Part shown: piece by piece, positions 25,170 through 33,866 of the stretch
Position numbering within the stretch: the stretch's first letter is position 1
Layout of the letters: each line of letters begins with the position of its first letter
Source: JBPBQZ01 sp050955105
GTDB taxonomy: Bacteria > Pseudomonadota > Gammaproteobacteria > Burkholderiales > Burkholderiaceae
Length of the DNA: 38,387 bases
NCBI GenBank assembly: GCA_050955105.1
Contig: JBPBQZ010000018.1
Span: 1 to 38,387, forward strand
Reading direction: 5' to 3'
Program-made: the position numbers and the translations under genes
The notes under the pieces: generated by a model
Databases searched by the model: none
What the model saw: only the letters and a program-made list of their open reading frames with translations
What the model was told of the DNA's origin: nothing

Positions 25170-25242
25170 TGGTGGAGCTGAGGGGAATCGAACCCCCGGG
25201 GGATAGGTGGGAAGCCGGCCCCGAGTACCAACTCACAGCCCC
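25170..25242 (-). ncRNA. Alanine-type tRNA-like RNA without a normal anticodon arm
   Basis: On the minus strand 73 bases begin GGGGCTG and end CAGCTCC-A-CCA; the 7-bp acceptor stem has a G3-U70 wobble, the main alanine identity element, and CCA is encoded. The T-arm GGGGG-TTCGATT-CCCCT is normal. The D-arm is short (GAGT-TGGT-ACTC). The middle part cannot form a 5-bp anticodon stem with a 7-base loop; the best fold is three pairs around an 11-base loop. Acceptor ends match those of tmRNA as I remember it, but there is no tag frame. Its CCA abuts base 1 of the UUA tRNA with no spacer. It may be a degenerate tRNA-Ala/tmRNA piece, an attachment site copy, or a functional alanine acceptor. Confidence 0.55.
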
Positions 25243-25253
25243 ATGAAGCATTC

Positions 25254-25284
25254 AAAGGGCCTACTCCTTAGGGGTAGGCCCTTT
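25254..25284 (-). terminator. Hairpin at the 3' end of the DUF5343-like gene
   Basis: An 11-bp perfect stem, 25254-25264 with 25274-25284, and a 9-base loop overlap the stop of the leftward gene. The T-tract beyond it is weak (TTTGAATG), so it may be a partial terminator or an RNA-processing barrier that lets some transcripts continue into the tRNA-like pair. Confidence 0.7.
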
Positions 25285-26109
25285 GTCTTTCTCAATCGTA
25301 CTTATCGCGTCTTTCTCCGCTTTCCAGCCTTCGATATAAGCATCCAATATCGTCTTAAACAAAGACCAATCCGAAGCCTTGAAATCAGTCGGCAAAGTTA
25401 TTCGCACTTTGCGATTGATCGGGATAGGAATATCCAGGATCTCCGAACCAATTGGAACCGATTCTTTACGTTCGCCTGCGCCCAAATCCTCACCGACGTT
25501 CGGTCGCGCCGGCGTCTCTTTCTTCGGCTTCGGATTGCCACTTCTCGGCATAGGCGGTGGCTTGATATGCGGCGATACTTTAACTCCAGCGTCTTCCGCC
25601 GCTGCTAGAAAAAACGCCACCGCCCGCGAGAGAGTACTTCCGCTAATACCTTGAGCTCGGAACTGAGTCGCAACCTGATCAGCGGTAGCGCGCTCAACGT
25701 CGAAGCCTGGCGCTGCAAATATGAAGGGATAGGAATCCCGCAGAATTTGCTGCATCAACTCTTTACGCGCTCCATCGTCGGCGGTCACGACCGCTTTATA
25801 TCTTTGAGCCGGAACGCCCTTCTCATTGATCATTTTAAAAAAACGCAGTGTTGCTAATAGCTCGTTAGCAGTCGATCCCGAAAAGTTTCTCATAAGTGAT
25901 CGATCAACAACGTCAGTGATGTGACCGTCATCGCGTCGCGAGTTAAAAAAAGTCACGAGCGACCTATATGACCCGTATGCGGGGGTCGGTCCCTTCTTAT
26001 CGGCTTCTGTCATTGCGATGATCCACTCTGCCAAGAATGACTCAATTCTAGGACTAATCTTAAAATTCGGCAAGCTCCTGAAAATAGACCACGGTTTTTG
26101 GACTGTCAT
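25261..26109 (-). CDS. DUF5343-like protein of unknown function
   Basis: A 282-residue protein. Residues about 15-150 resemble DUF5343: FLAEWIIAMTEADKKGPTPAYGSYRSL, then ATLRFFKMINEKGVPAQRYKAV and ILRDSYPFIF. A Pro/Lys-rich linker (KPPPMPRSGNPKPKKETP) leads to a C-terminal part with IPINRKVRITLPTDFKASDW. No catalytic motif is visible. Possible promoter on the minus strand: -35 TTTACA (26206-26211), 18-bp spacer, -10 TATAAA (26182-26187). It lies 102 bp downstream of a DNA methyltransferase and 18 bp upstream of the tRNA-like pair, all leftward against the phage late operon. A defence or regulatory role is only inferred. Confidence 0.55.
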   Translation of the reverse strand: MTVQKPWSIFRSLPNFKISPRIESFLAEWIIAMTEADKKGPTPAYGSYRSLVTFFNSRRDDGHITDVVDRSLMRNFSGSTANELLATLRFFKMINEKGVPAQRYKAVVTADDGARKELMQQILRDSYPFIFAAPGFDVERATADQVATQFRAQGISGSTLSRAVAFFLAAAEDAGVKVSPHIKPPPMPRSGNPKPKKETPARPNVGEDLGAGERKESVPIGSEILDIPIPINRKVRITLPTDFKASDWSLFKTILDAYIEGWKAEKDAISTIEKDKGPTPKE

Positions 26110-26211
26110 AACAGCTCTAATTATTTGTCCCTGATCTTCACATCCTCAATTTCATCTCCACATAACTTCATAAGTGTTTGATTTATAACTATATATACAA
26201 ATCCATGTAAA

Positions 26212-27018
26212 TCATGACTCGCTCTCACAGACTGGCATATACCTTACGGACTTCGATTCCTTTCCTGATTGCTTAATTTTCAGCCTTTCTTTTGCCTCCC
26301 TGAAATAATGCGCGTTCATCTCGCAACCAGTCCATCGTAGTCCCACCTCTTCTGCTGCGACGAGGAAAGTTCCGGACCCTGCGAATGGATCACAAATAGC
26401 ACCATCTAGCGGCACGAGCCGCAAAATCTCGCGTGCGATCTCGATGGGCTTTTCAGTCAAATGCTTTTTCGGAAACGACAAAGCCTGCGAGAACACGCCG
26501 GGCAGATAAACCGCCGCCGGCTTCAACGCTCCCCGACTCGCCCAAACGATAAATTCCGCCTGTTGCTTAAACCCGCCCTTTCGCGGCCGCGCTCGGCAGG
26601 TCGTCTTATCCCAAACGGCGATGCCGCGATGCGTAAATCCAGCTGCTTGGATTACGTCGGTCAACGTGGGCAGCTGGCGCCAGTCGATAAAGCAAACCAC
26701 CAGACCGCCAAGTTTCAATGCGTGGTACGCCGACGACAACCAGTTGTGGCACCAGAAAGCCCATGAGCGTTGGTCCATGTTGTCGAACTCAAAGTCCACG
26801 TAAGTCGTCTTCGTGTTGCCATGGATGTATTTGGTAGAGGTCGATTTCGTCCGGGCGCTGGTGTGCAGGCCACCCGATGAGTAAGGCGGATCGGTCAACA
26901 ACATGTCGATCGATTGCGCCGGCAGACTGCGAACGAAACCTAGGGCGTCCGTTCGGTGTAAGGCGTTGAATAGCGAGTTCGACGCGGAATCGTCGCTGGG
27001 ATGGAGTTTTTCGTTCAC
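26212..27018 (-). CDS. Site-specific DNA methyltransferase, N4/N6 type
   Basis: A 268-residue amino-methyltransferase. The catalytic motif DPPY (in MLLTDPPYSSGG) comes near the N-terminus and the SAM-binding motif DPFAGSGTFLVAA near the C-terminus, the beta-class order of N4-cytosine/N6-adenine enzymes. GTG 27018 (VNEKLHPSDD) is chosen because the frame upstream (to 27225) is not family-like and overlaps V; the ribosome site is weak. No restriction partner is seen. It may protect phage DNA from host restriction or pair with the DUF5343-like gene. Confidence 0.9.
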   Translation of the reverse strand: MNEKLHPSDDSASNSLFNALHRTDALGFVRSLPAQSIDMLLTDPPYSSGGLHTSARTKSTSTKYIHGNTKTTYVDFEFDNMDQRSWAFWCHNWLSSAYHALKLGGLVVCFIDWRQLPTLTDVIQAAGFTHRGIAVWDKTTCRARPRKGGFKQQAEFIVWASRGALKPAAVYLPGVFSQALSFPKKHLTEKPIEIAREILRLVPLDGAICDPFAGSGTFLVAAEEVGLRWTGCEMNAHYFREAKERLKIKQSGKESKSVRYMPVCESES

Positions 27019-27204
27019 TGTCGTTTGTCGGTTAATTGAGTTCAGGACAAGCGGCTCGCCGCAGCCGGAAATCGGAGCCAATGAGAAAAAGCCTCGGCAA
27101 TTCTGAATAGATTTTCCCAACGAAACTCGCAGCGCCATCTGTCCCCGCCGCCCCCACACCACGCCCCCCGTGCATCCCCCGCGCGCCCCCGGCACGATGG
27201 CGAC

Positions 27205-27870
27205 ATGGATGCAAACGAACTTCATCGCCTAAACCGCAACGCCCTCCGCAAAGGCACGATACTCGCCATCGATCACGTGGCGGCGCTGTGCCGGGTCCAG
27301 AGCGGTGACCTGCAAACCAACTGGATCCCCTGGTTCGCCGCCGCGGCCGGCCACACCCGCCACTGGAGTGCGCCGACCACCGGCGAGCAGGTCATGCTGC
27401 TCTGCCCGATGGGCGACCCGGCACAGGCCGTGGCGCTGCGCGGCATCTATTCCGACCACGCGCCCGCGCCACGCCAAAGCGCCACGGCCCACGCGCAGGT
27501 TTATGCGGACAACGCCACGATCGAATATGACGACGCGTCCCACGCGCTGACCGCCACCTTGCCCGCCGGCGCCACGGTGCGCGTCATCTCGCCAGGCTCG
27601 GTCACCGTGCAGACGGCGCAAGCGACGATCGAAGCGCAAGCCATCACGCTGGACGCCACGCAAACCACCTGCACCGGCGCCCTGCTTGTCAAAGGCGGCT
27701 TCGCGTTCGAAAGCGGCATGACCGGAAAAGGCGGCGACAGCGGCGCCACGATGCAGATCGACGGCGGCGCCGAATTCACGCACGACGTGAAAGCCGCCGG
27801 CATCAGCGTCCGCGGCCACCACCACATGAGCCAAGGCGAAAGCGCCCCCACCAGCGAGCCGCTCCAATGA
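27205..27870 (+). CDS. V: Baseplate spike protein (P2 gpV-like)
   Basis: A 221-residue baseplate tip protein that pierces the outer membrane. The OB-fold start is typical (LRKGTILAIDHVAALCRVQSGDL, then PTTGEQVMLLCPMGD), followed by repetitive beta-helix sequence with Ala/Thr. The end GHHHMSQGESAPTSEPL resembles the P2 spike apex, where His residues bind iron. It resumes the late operon after the cargo, and overlaps W by four bases. Confidence 0.93.
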   Translation: MDANELHRLNRNALRKGTILAIDHVAALCRVQSGDLQTNWIPWFAAAAGHTRHWSAPTTGEQVMLLCPMGDPAQAVALRGIYSDHAPAPRQSATAHAQVYADNATIEYDDASHALTATLPAGATVRVISPGSVTVQTAQATIEAQAITLDATQTTCTGALLVKGGFAFESGMTGKGGDSGATMQIDGGAEFTHDVKAAGISVRGHHHMSQGESAPTSEPLQ

Positions 27871-28262
27871 AAGGCATGGACGCAAAAACCGGCCGCTCGC
27901 TCTCGGGCGTGGCGCACCTGCATCAATCCATCGGCAAGATCCTGACGACGCCACTGGCCTCGCGCATCAAGCGCCGCACCTTCGGCTCGCAACTCTCCGA
28001 TCTGATCGATGCGCCCAACAACGGCGAGACGCGCGTGCGCCTGTACGCGGCGATCGCCACGGCCCTCATGCGATGGGAGCCACGGCTGACGCTGACGCGG
28101 GTTAGGCTGTCTAGCGAAGCAGGCAGTGCACGAGGCGGCAGCAGCGGCGGGGATGGCACCGCCAGCGCCAGCGCACCGATCATCGATATCGAAGGCACCA
28201 GCACGGAGACGGGCGAGACCGTAGCGGCAAGCATTCCCCTTCTTCAAGGCAGCTCCGCATGA
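27867..28262 (+). CDS. W: Baseplate protein (P2 gpW-like)
   Basis: A 131-residue gp25/lysozyme-like baseplate wedge protein. It has KTGRSLSGVAHLHQSIGKILTTPLASRIKRRTFGS at the start and NNGETRVRLYAAIATAL later. A Gly/Ser-rich insert (GSARGGSSGGDGTAS) near the C-terminus makes it longer than P2 gpW. ATGA coupling at both ends. Confidence 0.93.
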   Translation: MKGMDAKTGRSLSGVAHLHQSIGKILTTPLASRIKRRTFGSQLSDLIDAPNNGETRVRLYAAIATALMRWEPRLTLTRVRLSSEAGSARGGSSGGDGTASASAPIIDIEGTSTETGETVAASIPLLQGSSA

Positions 28263-29170
28263 GCTCGACGCCCATCGACCTGTCGCGCCTGCCGGCGCCA
28301 GACGTCATCGAAACCATCGACTTCGAAACGCTGCTCGAACAGCGCAAGGCGCGTCTCGTAGAGCTGTACCCGGAAGCCGACCAAGACGCCGTATCGGCCG
28401 CGCTGCGGATGGAATCGGAACCGATGTCGATCCTGTTGCAGGAGAACGCCTACCGCGAGATGGTCCTGCGTCAGCGCGTCAACGACGCCGCGCGCTCGGT
28501 GATGCTGGCCTATGCGACCCGCAAAGACCTGGAGCACTTGGCAGCGCTGTTCGACATCGAACGCTTGACCCTCTCGCCGGCAGACCATGAACGGAACATC
28601 GCTGCCGTCTACGAAAGCGACGACGCGCTGCGCAAACGCACGCAGCTGGCGCCGCGCGGCTTCTCCGTTGCGGGGCCGGAAGCGGCCTACGTCTCGCATG
28701 CGCTGAACACCGATGCACATGTGCTGGATGCCACCGCCATCAGCCCCGCGCCATGCGAAGTGCTGGTGACGATCCTCTCGCGCGATGGCGACGGCACCGC
28801 CAGCCGGGAATTGATCGACGCCGTTACCGCCGCGCTGCAAGCCGACGATGTGCGGCCCCTCACCGACAGGGTTACGGTGCAAGGCGCTGAGATCATCAAG
28901 TACAGCGTCGAAGCCGCGATCACCACGTTTCCGGGGCCGGATGCGAGCGTGGTGCTGAACGAAGCGCGCTCGCGCCTGTTTCACTACGTTGAAAGCGTTC
29001 GACGACTTGGCCGAGAAGTCACCCTATCCGGCATCTACGCGGCACTACACGTCGACGGCGTGGAGCGGGTGACGATCGAGTCGCCCCAAGGCAACCTGCG
29101 CATCTCGCGCTCACAAGCGCCGTACTGCGATGGCGTGTGGATTAGCCATGCGGGCGTATATGGCCAATAA
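28259..29170 (+). CDS. J: Baseplate assembly protein (P2 gpJ-like)
   Basis: A 303-residue wedge protein. Family features are IDLSRLPAPDVIETIDFETLL at the start, RQRVNDAARSVMLAYATRKDLEHLAALF, and GDGTASRELIDAVTAAL. Together with W and I it builds the baseplate wedge. It overlaps W by four bases and I by eleven. Confidence 0.95.
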   Translation: MSSTPIDLSRLPAPDVIETIDFETLLEQRKARLVELYPEADQDAVSAALRMESEPMSILLQENAYREMVLRQRVNDAARSVMLAYATRKDLEHLAALFDIERLTLSPADHERNIAAVYESDDALRKRTQLAPRGFSVAGPEAAYVSHALNTDAHVLDATAISPAPCEVLVTILSRDGDGTASRELIDAVTAALQADDVRPLTDRVTVQGAEIIKYSVEAAITTFPGPDASVVLNEARSRLFHYVESVRRLGREVTLSGIYAALHVDGVERVTIESPQGNLRISRSQAPYCDGVWISHAGVYGQ

Positions 29171-29708
29171 CGCCCTCCTGCCCCCGAACGCGACCCGCCA
29201 CGAACGCAATCTCGCGCACGTGGCTGCGCGCATCACCGATATCCCGTCGCCGCTCGCCGATTCGATGAATCCTGACAAGATCGCGCGCTCGCAGTTGCCC
29301 TGGCTCGCCTGGCACCTGGGCGTCGATGCGTGGCAAGACTACTGGCCTGACCAGGTCAAGCGCGCGCGCATCAAGGCGGCCATCCCCATCGCGCGGAAAA
29401 AGGGCACGGCGGCCGCGGTGCGCGAGGTGGTGGCCACCTTCGGCGCGAACCTCGCGCTGCGCGAATGGTTCGAGACAACGCCACCAGGCATTCCCGGCAC
29501 GTTCGAAATCGTCATGACGGTGAGCGCACGCAATAGCCAGCCGCCGACGGCCGAATACGTCGCCGACATCGTCGCCTCCATCGACCGTACCAAGCCCGTG
29601 CGTGCCCATTACACGGTTACCCAAGGCTTCTCCGCGCAGGGGCGGCAATGCGTGGCCGCGGCCGCTCAATGCGCTGTTTATCGACGCCTCTCTTTAAGCG
29701 AATCCTGA
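29160..29708 (+). CDS. I: Baseplate/tail protein (P2 gpI-like)
   Basis: A 182-residue protein with the gpI pattern LLPPNATRHERNLAHVAAR, then PWLAWHLGVDAW and KAAIPIARKKGTAAAV. It links the wedge to the tail fibre. ATG 29160 sits inside the J end. Confidence 0.93.
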   Translation: MANNALLPPNATRHERNLAHVAARITDIPSPLADSMNPDKIARSQLPWLAWHLGVDAWQDYWPDQVKRARIKAAIPIARKKGTAAAVREVVATFGANLALREWFETTPPGIPGTFEIVMTVSARNSQPPTAEYVADIVASIDRTKPVRAHYTVTQGFSAQGRQCVAAAAQCAVYRRLSLSES

Positions 29709-29710
29709 TC

Positions 29711-31333
29711 ATGGCCACACCTCTTCTCACTATCACCGACACGGGCCGCGCGGCGCTTGTCGCGGCGAATAACGCGGGCACGAACCAGCGTCGTGTGACC
29801 GCCATTGGCCTGAGCACCACCGCTTTCACCGTCAGCACGGCACTGACGACGCTGCCGCACGAGCACAAGCGCATCGATACCTTCGCCGGCGAGAACATCG
29901 CGCGCGACACGCTCCACGTCACGCTGCGCGACGATACAACTGATCAATTCACGCTGTACGGCTTTGGTCTTTACCTCGACGATGGCGTGCTGCTGGCGGT
30001 CTATTGCCAAGACACACCGATCATGGAGAAATCGCCAGCGGCCATTCTGCTGTTATCGGCGGACCTGCAATTCACTTCGCTCAATGCTGCGAAGCTAACG
30101 TTTGCCGATGCGTCTTTCACCAATCCACCGGCAACGACGGAACGTCACGGCGTTGTGGAACTGGCGACGCAAAGTGAAGTCGACGAAGGGTGGGACGATA
30201 CGCGAGTCGTCACGGCCAAAACCGCAGCGACGCGGTACGCAGCGCTCGCTGGTGCGAGTTTCACCGGCGGTATCAGTGCGCTACTCGTGGACACGGATAC
30301 CGTGTTCTCCAAATTTTTAAGCGTCGATGCCGGCGCGTCGATTGGTCATGGCATTTGGCTCACAGGAGCTCGCCACGCCCTCTTCTCAGTAGAAAGATTC
30401 GACGGCTTCTCGATCGAAGCATTCGGCTCAGTTTTGCCGGACGGCCCTGTCAAGCCGATAGCGCTAGCGCCGCATGGCGGCCACGTCTTGGTTGGAACGA
30501 CAGTTGACGACGGCCAATCGGCGCTCCAGGTCGCCGGCATCGCGACGGCCGCTACACCCGACATCGCTGACCGCTCAACCAAGCTCGCCACCACCGAATG
30601 GGTGCGAACCGTCATCTCGTCGGCCTCCGTCGGCCAGATCATCATGGAGCCTCGCCTTTCGGCCCGTGCCGGCTTTCTAAAGCTGAACGGCGCGATCCTG
30701 CGGCGCGACCAATACCCCGAGCTCTGGGCATACGCGGCGACCAGCGGCCTCATGAAAAGCGAAGCCGAATGGCTCGCTGGCAACATCGGCTGCTTCTCGG
30801 ATGGGGACGGCGTCTCCACCTTCCGCCTGCCCGAGCTTCGCGGCGAATTCCTGCGGTGCGCAGACGACGGCCGCGGCGCCGATCCTGGCCGCGCCACTGG
30901 CTCGTGGCAAGACAGCGCAAACCGCACGCATGCGCACGGCGCCCAGTCGGAAGCCGTGGGCGACCACGGGCACGAAGCCTGGACGGATACGCAAGGATGG
31001 CACGGCCATCATGGCGATACCGCAAGCGTGGGCGACCACCAGCACATCGTGCCATGGGGAGAGAAGCCGGGCATCGGCGCGCCGCCATGGGGCACCTGGG
31101 GCGACCGCCTGCGGGGCGCCGGTTCCAACGATACCGATAACACCTGGTATCTCACCAGCCCCGCCGGCGGTCACGCGCATTCATTCGATACCTGGGGCGC
31201 CGGACAGCACGGCCACGCCGTCGGCATGAACGGCGCCGGCGCGCATAGCCATCCCATCTCCGTGAACGCCGATGGCGGCGCGGAAAGCCGCCCTCGCAAT
31301 GTCGCCCTTCTCGCAGTGATCTGCGCTTACTAA
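29711..31333 (+). CDS. H: Tail fibre protein (gpH-like) with collar and His-rich tip
   Basis: A 540-residue fibre. The N-terminus (ATPLLTITDTGRAALVAA) is the P2 gpH baseplate-binding type. The middle is a variable repeat-like shaft, then ADRSTKLATTEWVRT, a common fibre motif, and a collar domain (PGFLKLNG type; here RAGFLKLNGAILRRDQYPEL). The tip has many HxH pairs (THAHGA, DHGHEA, HGHH, HAHSF, HSHPI), which in T4-type fibres bind iron. It recognises the host surface. The stop TAA is in frame with the next gene. Confidence 0.9.
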   Translation: MATPLLTITDTGRAALVAANNAGTNQRRVTAIGLSTTAFTVSTALTTLPHEHKRIDTFAGENIARDTLHVTLRDDTTDQFTLYGFGLYLDDGVLLAVYCQDTPIMEKSPAAILLLSADLQFTSLNAAKLTFADASFTNPPATTERHGVVELATQSEVDEGWDDTRVVTAKTAATRYAALAGASFTGGISALLVDTDTVFSKFLSVDAGASIGHGIWLTGARHALFSVERFDGFSIEAFGSVLPDGPVKPIALAPHGGHVLVGTTVDDGQSALQVAGIATAATPDIADRSTKLATTEWVRTVISSASVGQIIMEPRLSARAGFLKLNGAILRRDQYPELWAYAATSGLMKSEAEWLAGNIGCFSDGDGVSTFRLPELRGEFLRCADDGRGADPGRATGSWQDSANRTHAHGAQSEAVGDHGHEAWTDTQGWHGHHGDTASVGDHQHIVPWGEKPGIGAPPWGTWGDRLRGAGSNDTDNTWYLTSPAGGHAHSFDTWGAGQHGHAVGMNGAGAHSHPISVNADGGAESRPRNVALLAVICAY

Positions 31334-31348
31334 CTCGGCGGAAATCCT

Positions 31349-32041
31349 ATGCTGATCCACCAGTACGACCACCTCACCGGCCAATATCTCAACAGCGGCT
31401 TGGCGGATGAAGACCCGCGGGAAGCCGGGCGTTGGCTGATCCCGGCCTTCAGCACCACTCAGGCATTGCCACCGCGGCCGTCTCGGACCTGGCCGTTCCT
31501 CAGAAACGGCGCGTGGACGCTTTTGCCCGACCATCGCGGACGCGTGCTCTATCGCTGCTCGAACGGCCAACCGTCGGAGCTCCTGGCGGCCGGTACCACG
31601 CCTGAAGAGAACGGCCTGACCGACCAACCTCGCCCCTCTCCAGAGCATGTTTGGAATGGCAAGACTTGGGCGCTCGATCCCGTGGCCACCGCAGCGCGCG
31701 TGCGCCGTGCCGCCATGGCGCAGTTCGAGACACGTCTTCATATTGCGCGCCAGAAGAACCACGGTAAGGCCGATGCCTATGCGGCAGGCCTGTTGAACGA
31801 CGAAGAGATCTATTACTTCAAAGCGTGGTCCGCGTATCAGATGGATCTGGTGCGGGCGATCGATAAGGAGTCGTTTCCGGAGGCGGTTGAGTGGCCGGCT
31901 GAACCTGGGCCTTATGAGCCGCCCGCGGCGTCCGATGAGCTGGTCGAGACGCCAGCGCTCGGGGCAGCGCCTGTGTCGCTCAAGCAATCCGAGCAACGTG
32001 GGGTGAACCAAGCAACCTTGGATCCAGCGAAAACAAGCTGA
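31349..32041 (+). CDS. Tail fibre assembly-type protein
   Basis: A 230-residue protein located directly after the fibre. The N-terminal half (MLIHQYDHLTGQYLNSGLADEDP, then PPRPSRTWPFLRNGAWTLLPDHRG) resembles tail-fibre-associated proteins. The C-terminal half has the fibre-assembly pattern ARVRRAAMAQFETRL and WSAYQMDLVRAID. It likely helps the fibre fold or trimerise, and may remain at its tip. Confidence 0.82.
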   Translation: MLIHQYDHLTGQYLNSGLADEDPREAGRWLIPAFSTTQALPPRPSRTWPFLRNGAWTLLPDHRGRVLYRCSNGQPSELLAAGTTPEENGLTDQPRPSPEHVWNGKTWALDPVATAARVRRAAMAQFETRLHIARQKNHGKADAYAAGLLNDEEIYYFKAWSAYQMDLVRAIDKESFPEAVEWPAEPGPYEPPAASDELVETPALGAAPVSLKQSEQRGVNQATLDPAKTS

Positions 32042-32090
32042 TCCGCATCCCCAGCGCAAGCTGATCAATATCACCCGGAGGTTTTAAAAC

Positions 32091-33263
32091 ATGCCGCAGG
32101 ACTATCACCACGGCGTTCGCGTTCTCGAAATCAATCAAGGCGCGCGGCCGATTCGAACGGTGTCCACCGCCGTCATTGGCGTGATCTGCACAGCCGACGA
32201 CGCCGACGCCGAGACGTTCCCGCTCGACACGCCGGTACTGGTCACGAACGTCATCGCGGCGCTCGGCAAAGCCGGCAAAACCGGCACGCTGCGCAAGACG
32301 CTCGATGGTATCGGCAAACAGACCAAACCCGTCACCATCGTCGTGCGCGTGGCCGAAGGCGCCGATATCGACGAGACCACAAGTCACGTCATCGGCACCA
32401 TCACAGCCGATGGCAAATACACCGGGCTCAAGGCGCTGCTGCTGGCGCAAGCAAAGCTTGGTGTAAAGCCGCGCATCCTCGGCGCGCCAGGCCTGGACAC
32501 CCAGCCCGTGGCAAGCGCTCTCGCCGCGGCCGCGCAATCGCTACGCGGCTTCACCTACGTCTCGGCCTACGGCGCCAAGACGAAGGAAGAAGCCGCGGCG
32601 TACCGAAAACAGTTCAGCCAGCGTGAGCTCATGGTGGTCTGGCCGAATTTCCTGGCGTGGGATGAGGCGGCAAACGCAGCGGTCGAAGTCCCCGCCACGG
32701 CCTATGCGATGGGTCTGCGCGCGAAGATCGACAACGACATCGGCTGGCACAAAACGCTCTCCAACGTCGGCGTCAACGGCGTCACGGGCATCAGCCACGA
32801 CGTTTATTGGGATTTGCAAGATCCAGCCACCGACGCCGGCTACCTGAACGAGCAAGAGGTGACCACGCTCGTGAACCGCAACGGCTATCGCTTCTGGGGT
32901 TCGCGCACCTGTTCCGACGATCCGCTTTTCGCGTTCGAGAACTACACGCGTACCTCGCAGGTGCTCGCCGATTCAATCGCCGAAGCACAAATGCCGGTTG
33001 TCGACGGCCCGCTTAATCCATCGCTGCCGCGCGATGTCATCGAAAGCATCAACGGCAAATTCCGCGAATGGAAATCGCAGGGCTATCTGGTCGACGGGTC
33101 GTCCTGGTTCGATCCTGAGCCCAACGAGCCGAGCGTTTTGAAATCGGGCAAAGCGTATATCGACTACGACTATTGCCCGGTCCCGCCTCTCGAAAACCTG
33201 ATGCTGCGTCAACGCATCACCGATCGCTATCTCGCCGATTTCGCCGCGCGCGTTACGGCTTAA
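32091..33263 (+). CDS. FI: Tail sheath protein (P2 gpFI-like)
   Basis: A 390-residue contractile sheath subunit. It begins MPQDYHHGVRVLEINQGARP and includes WPNFLAWDEAANAAVEVPA, DNDIGWHKTLSNVGVNGVTG and YRFWGSRTCSDDPLFAFENY, all typical of P2-like sheaths. CGGAGG lies eight bases before the ATG. Stop TAA lies 15 bases before FII and in the same frame. Confidence 0.97.
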   Translation: MPQDYHHGVRVLEINQGARPIRTVSTAVIGVICTADDADAETFPLDTPVLVTNVIAALGKAGKTGTLRKTLDGIGKQTKPVTIVVRVAEGADIDETTSHVIGTITADGKYTGLKALLLAQAKLGVKPRILGAPGLDTQPVASALAAAAQSLRGFTYVSAYGAKTKEEAAAYRKQFSQRELMVVWPNFLAWDEAANAAVEVPATAYAMGLRAKIDNDIGWHKTLSNVGVNGVTGISHDVYWDLQDPATDAGYLNEQEVTTLVNRNGYRFWGSRTCSDDPLFAFENYTRTSQVLADSIAEAQMPVVDGPLNPSLPRDVIESINGKFREWKSQGYLVDGSSWFDPEPNEPSVLKSGKAYIDYDYCPVPPLENLMLRQRITDRYLADFAARVTA

Positions 33264-33278
33264 CTCGGAGTCAACGTA

Positions 33279-33788
33279 ATGGGAATGCCTCGCAAGCTGA
33301 AAGGCTTCAACCTGTTTCACAACGGTGAGAATTTTGTCGGTCAAGTCACCGAGGTGACGCTGCCGAAGCTCACGCGAAAGATGGAGGATTACCAGGGCGG
33401 CGGTATGAGCGGCCCGGTGAAGATCGATTTCGGCCAGGAAGCGATTCAGCTGGAATGGACGTGCGGCGGCTTTATGCAGGCGGTGCTGGGGCAGTACGGC
33501 ATTACCAAGCACGACGGCGTTCAGCTGCGCTTCGCGGGCGGGTATCAACGAGAAGACCGCGCCAGCTATGACGCGATTGAGATCGTCGTGAAGGGGCGGC
33601 ATTCGGAGATTGATCTGGGCACGGCAAAAGCAAAGGAAGACACCGCTTTCAAAATTACCACCGTCGCAAGCTACTACAAGCTATCGGTGAACGGTACAGA
33701 TGTCATTGAAATCGACTTCATCAACATGATTGAAAAAGTCAACGGCAACGATCTGCTTGCCGGACTCCGCAACGCAATCGGCCTGTAA
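33279..33788 (+). CDS. FII: Tail tube protein (P2 gpFII-like)
   Basis: A 169-residue tube subunit. The family pattern MPRKLKGFNLFHNGENFVGQV, then MEDYQGGGMSGPVKIDFG and the end IDFINMIEKVNGNDLL are present. ATG 33279 is used; ATG 33285 is an alternative. It forms the inner tube inside the sheath. Confidence 0.97.
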   Translation: MGMPRKLKGFNLFHNGENFVGQVTEVTLPKLTRKMEDYQGGGMSGPVKIDFGQEAIQLEWTCGGFMQAVLGQYGITKHDGVQLRFAGGYQREDRASYDAIEIVVKGRHSEIDLGTAKAKEDTAFKITTVASYYKLSVNGTDVIEIDFINMIEKVNGNDLLAGLRNAIGL

Positions 33789-33866
33789 GCACAGGCAGCA
33801 CTGGGCCACCCGCGCTTGTCCTGCGACCGCCAATCAAGCAATGCCCTAACCTAACCCGGAAATAAA

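Noticed and set aside
27019..27225. N-terminal extension of the N4/N6 methyltransferase frame
   Set aside because: It lies over the V start on the other strand and is not methyltransferase-like.
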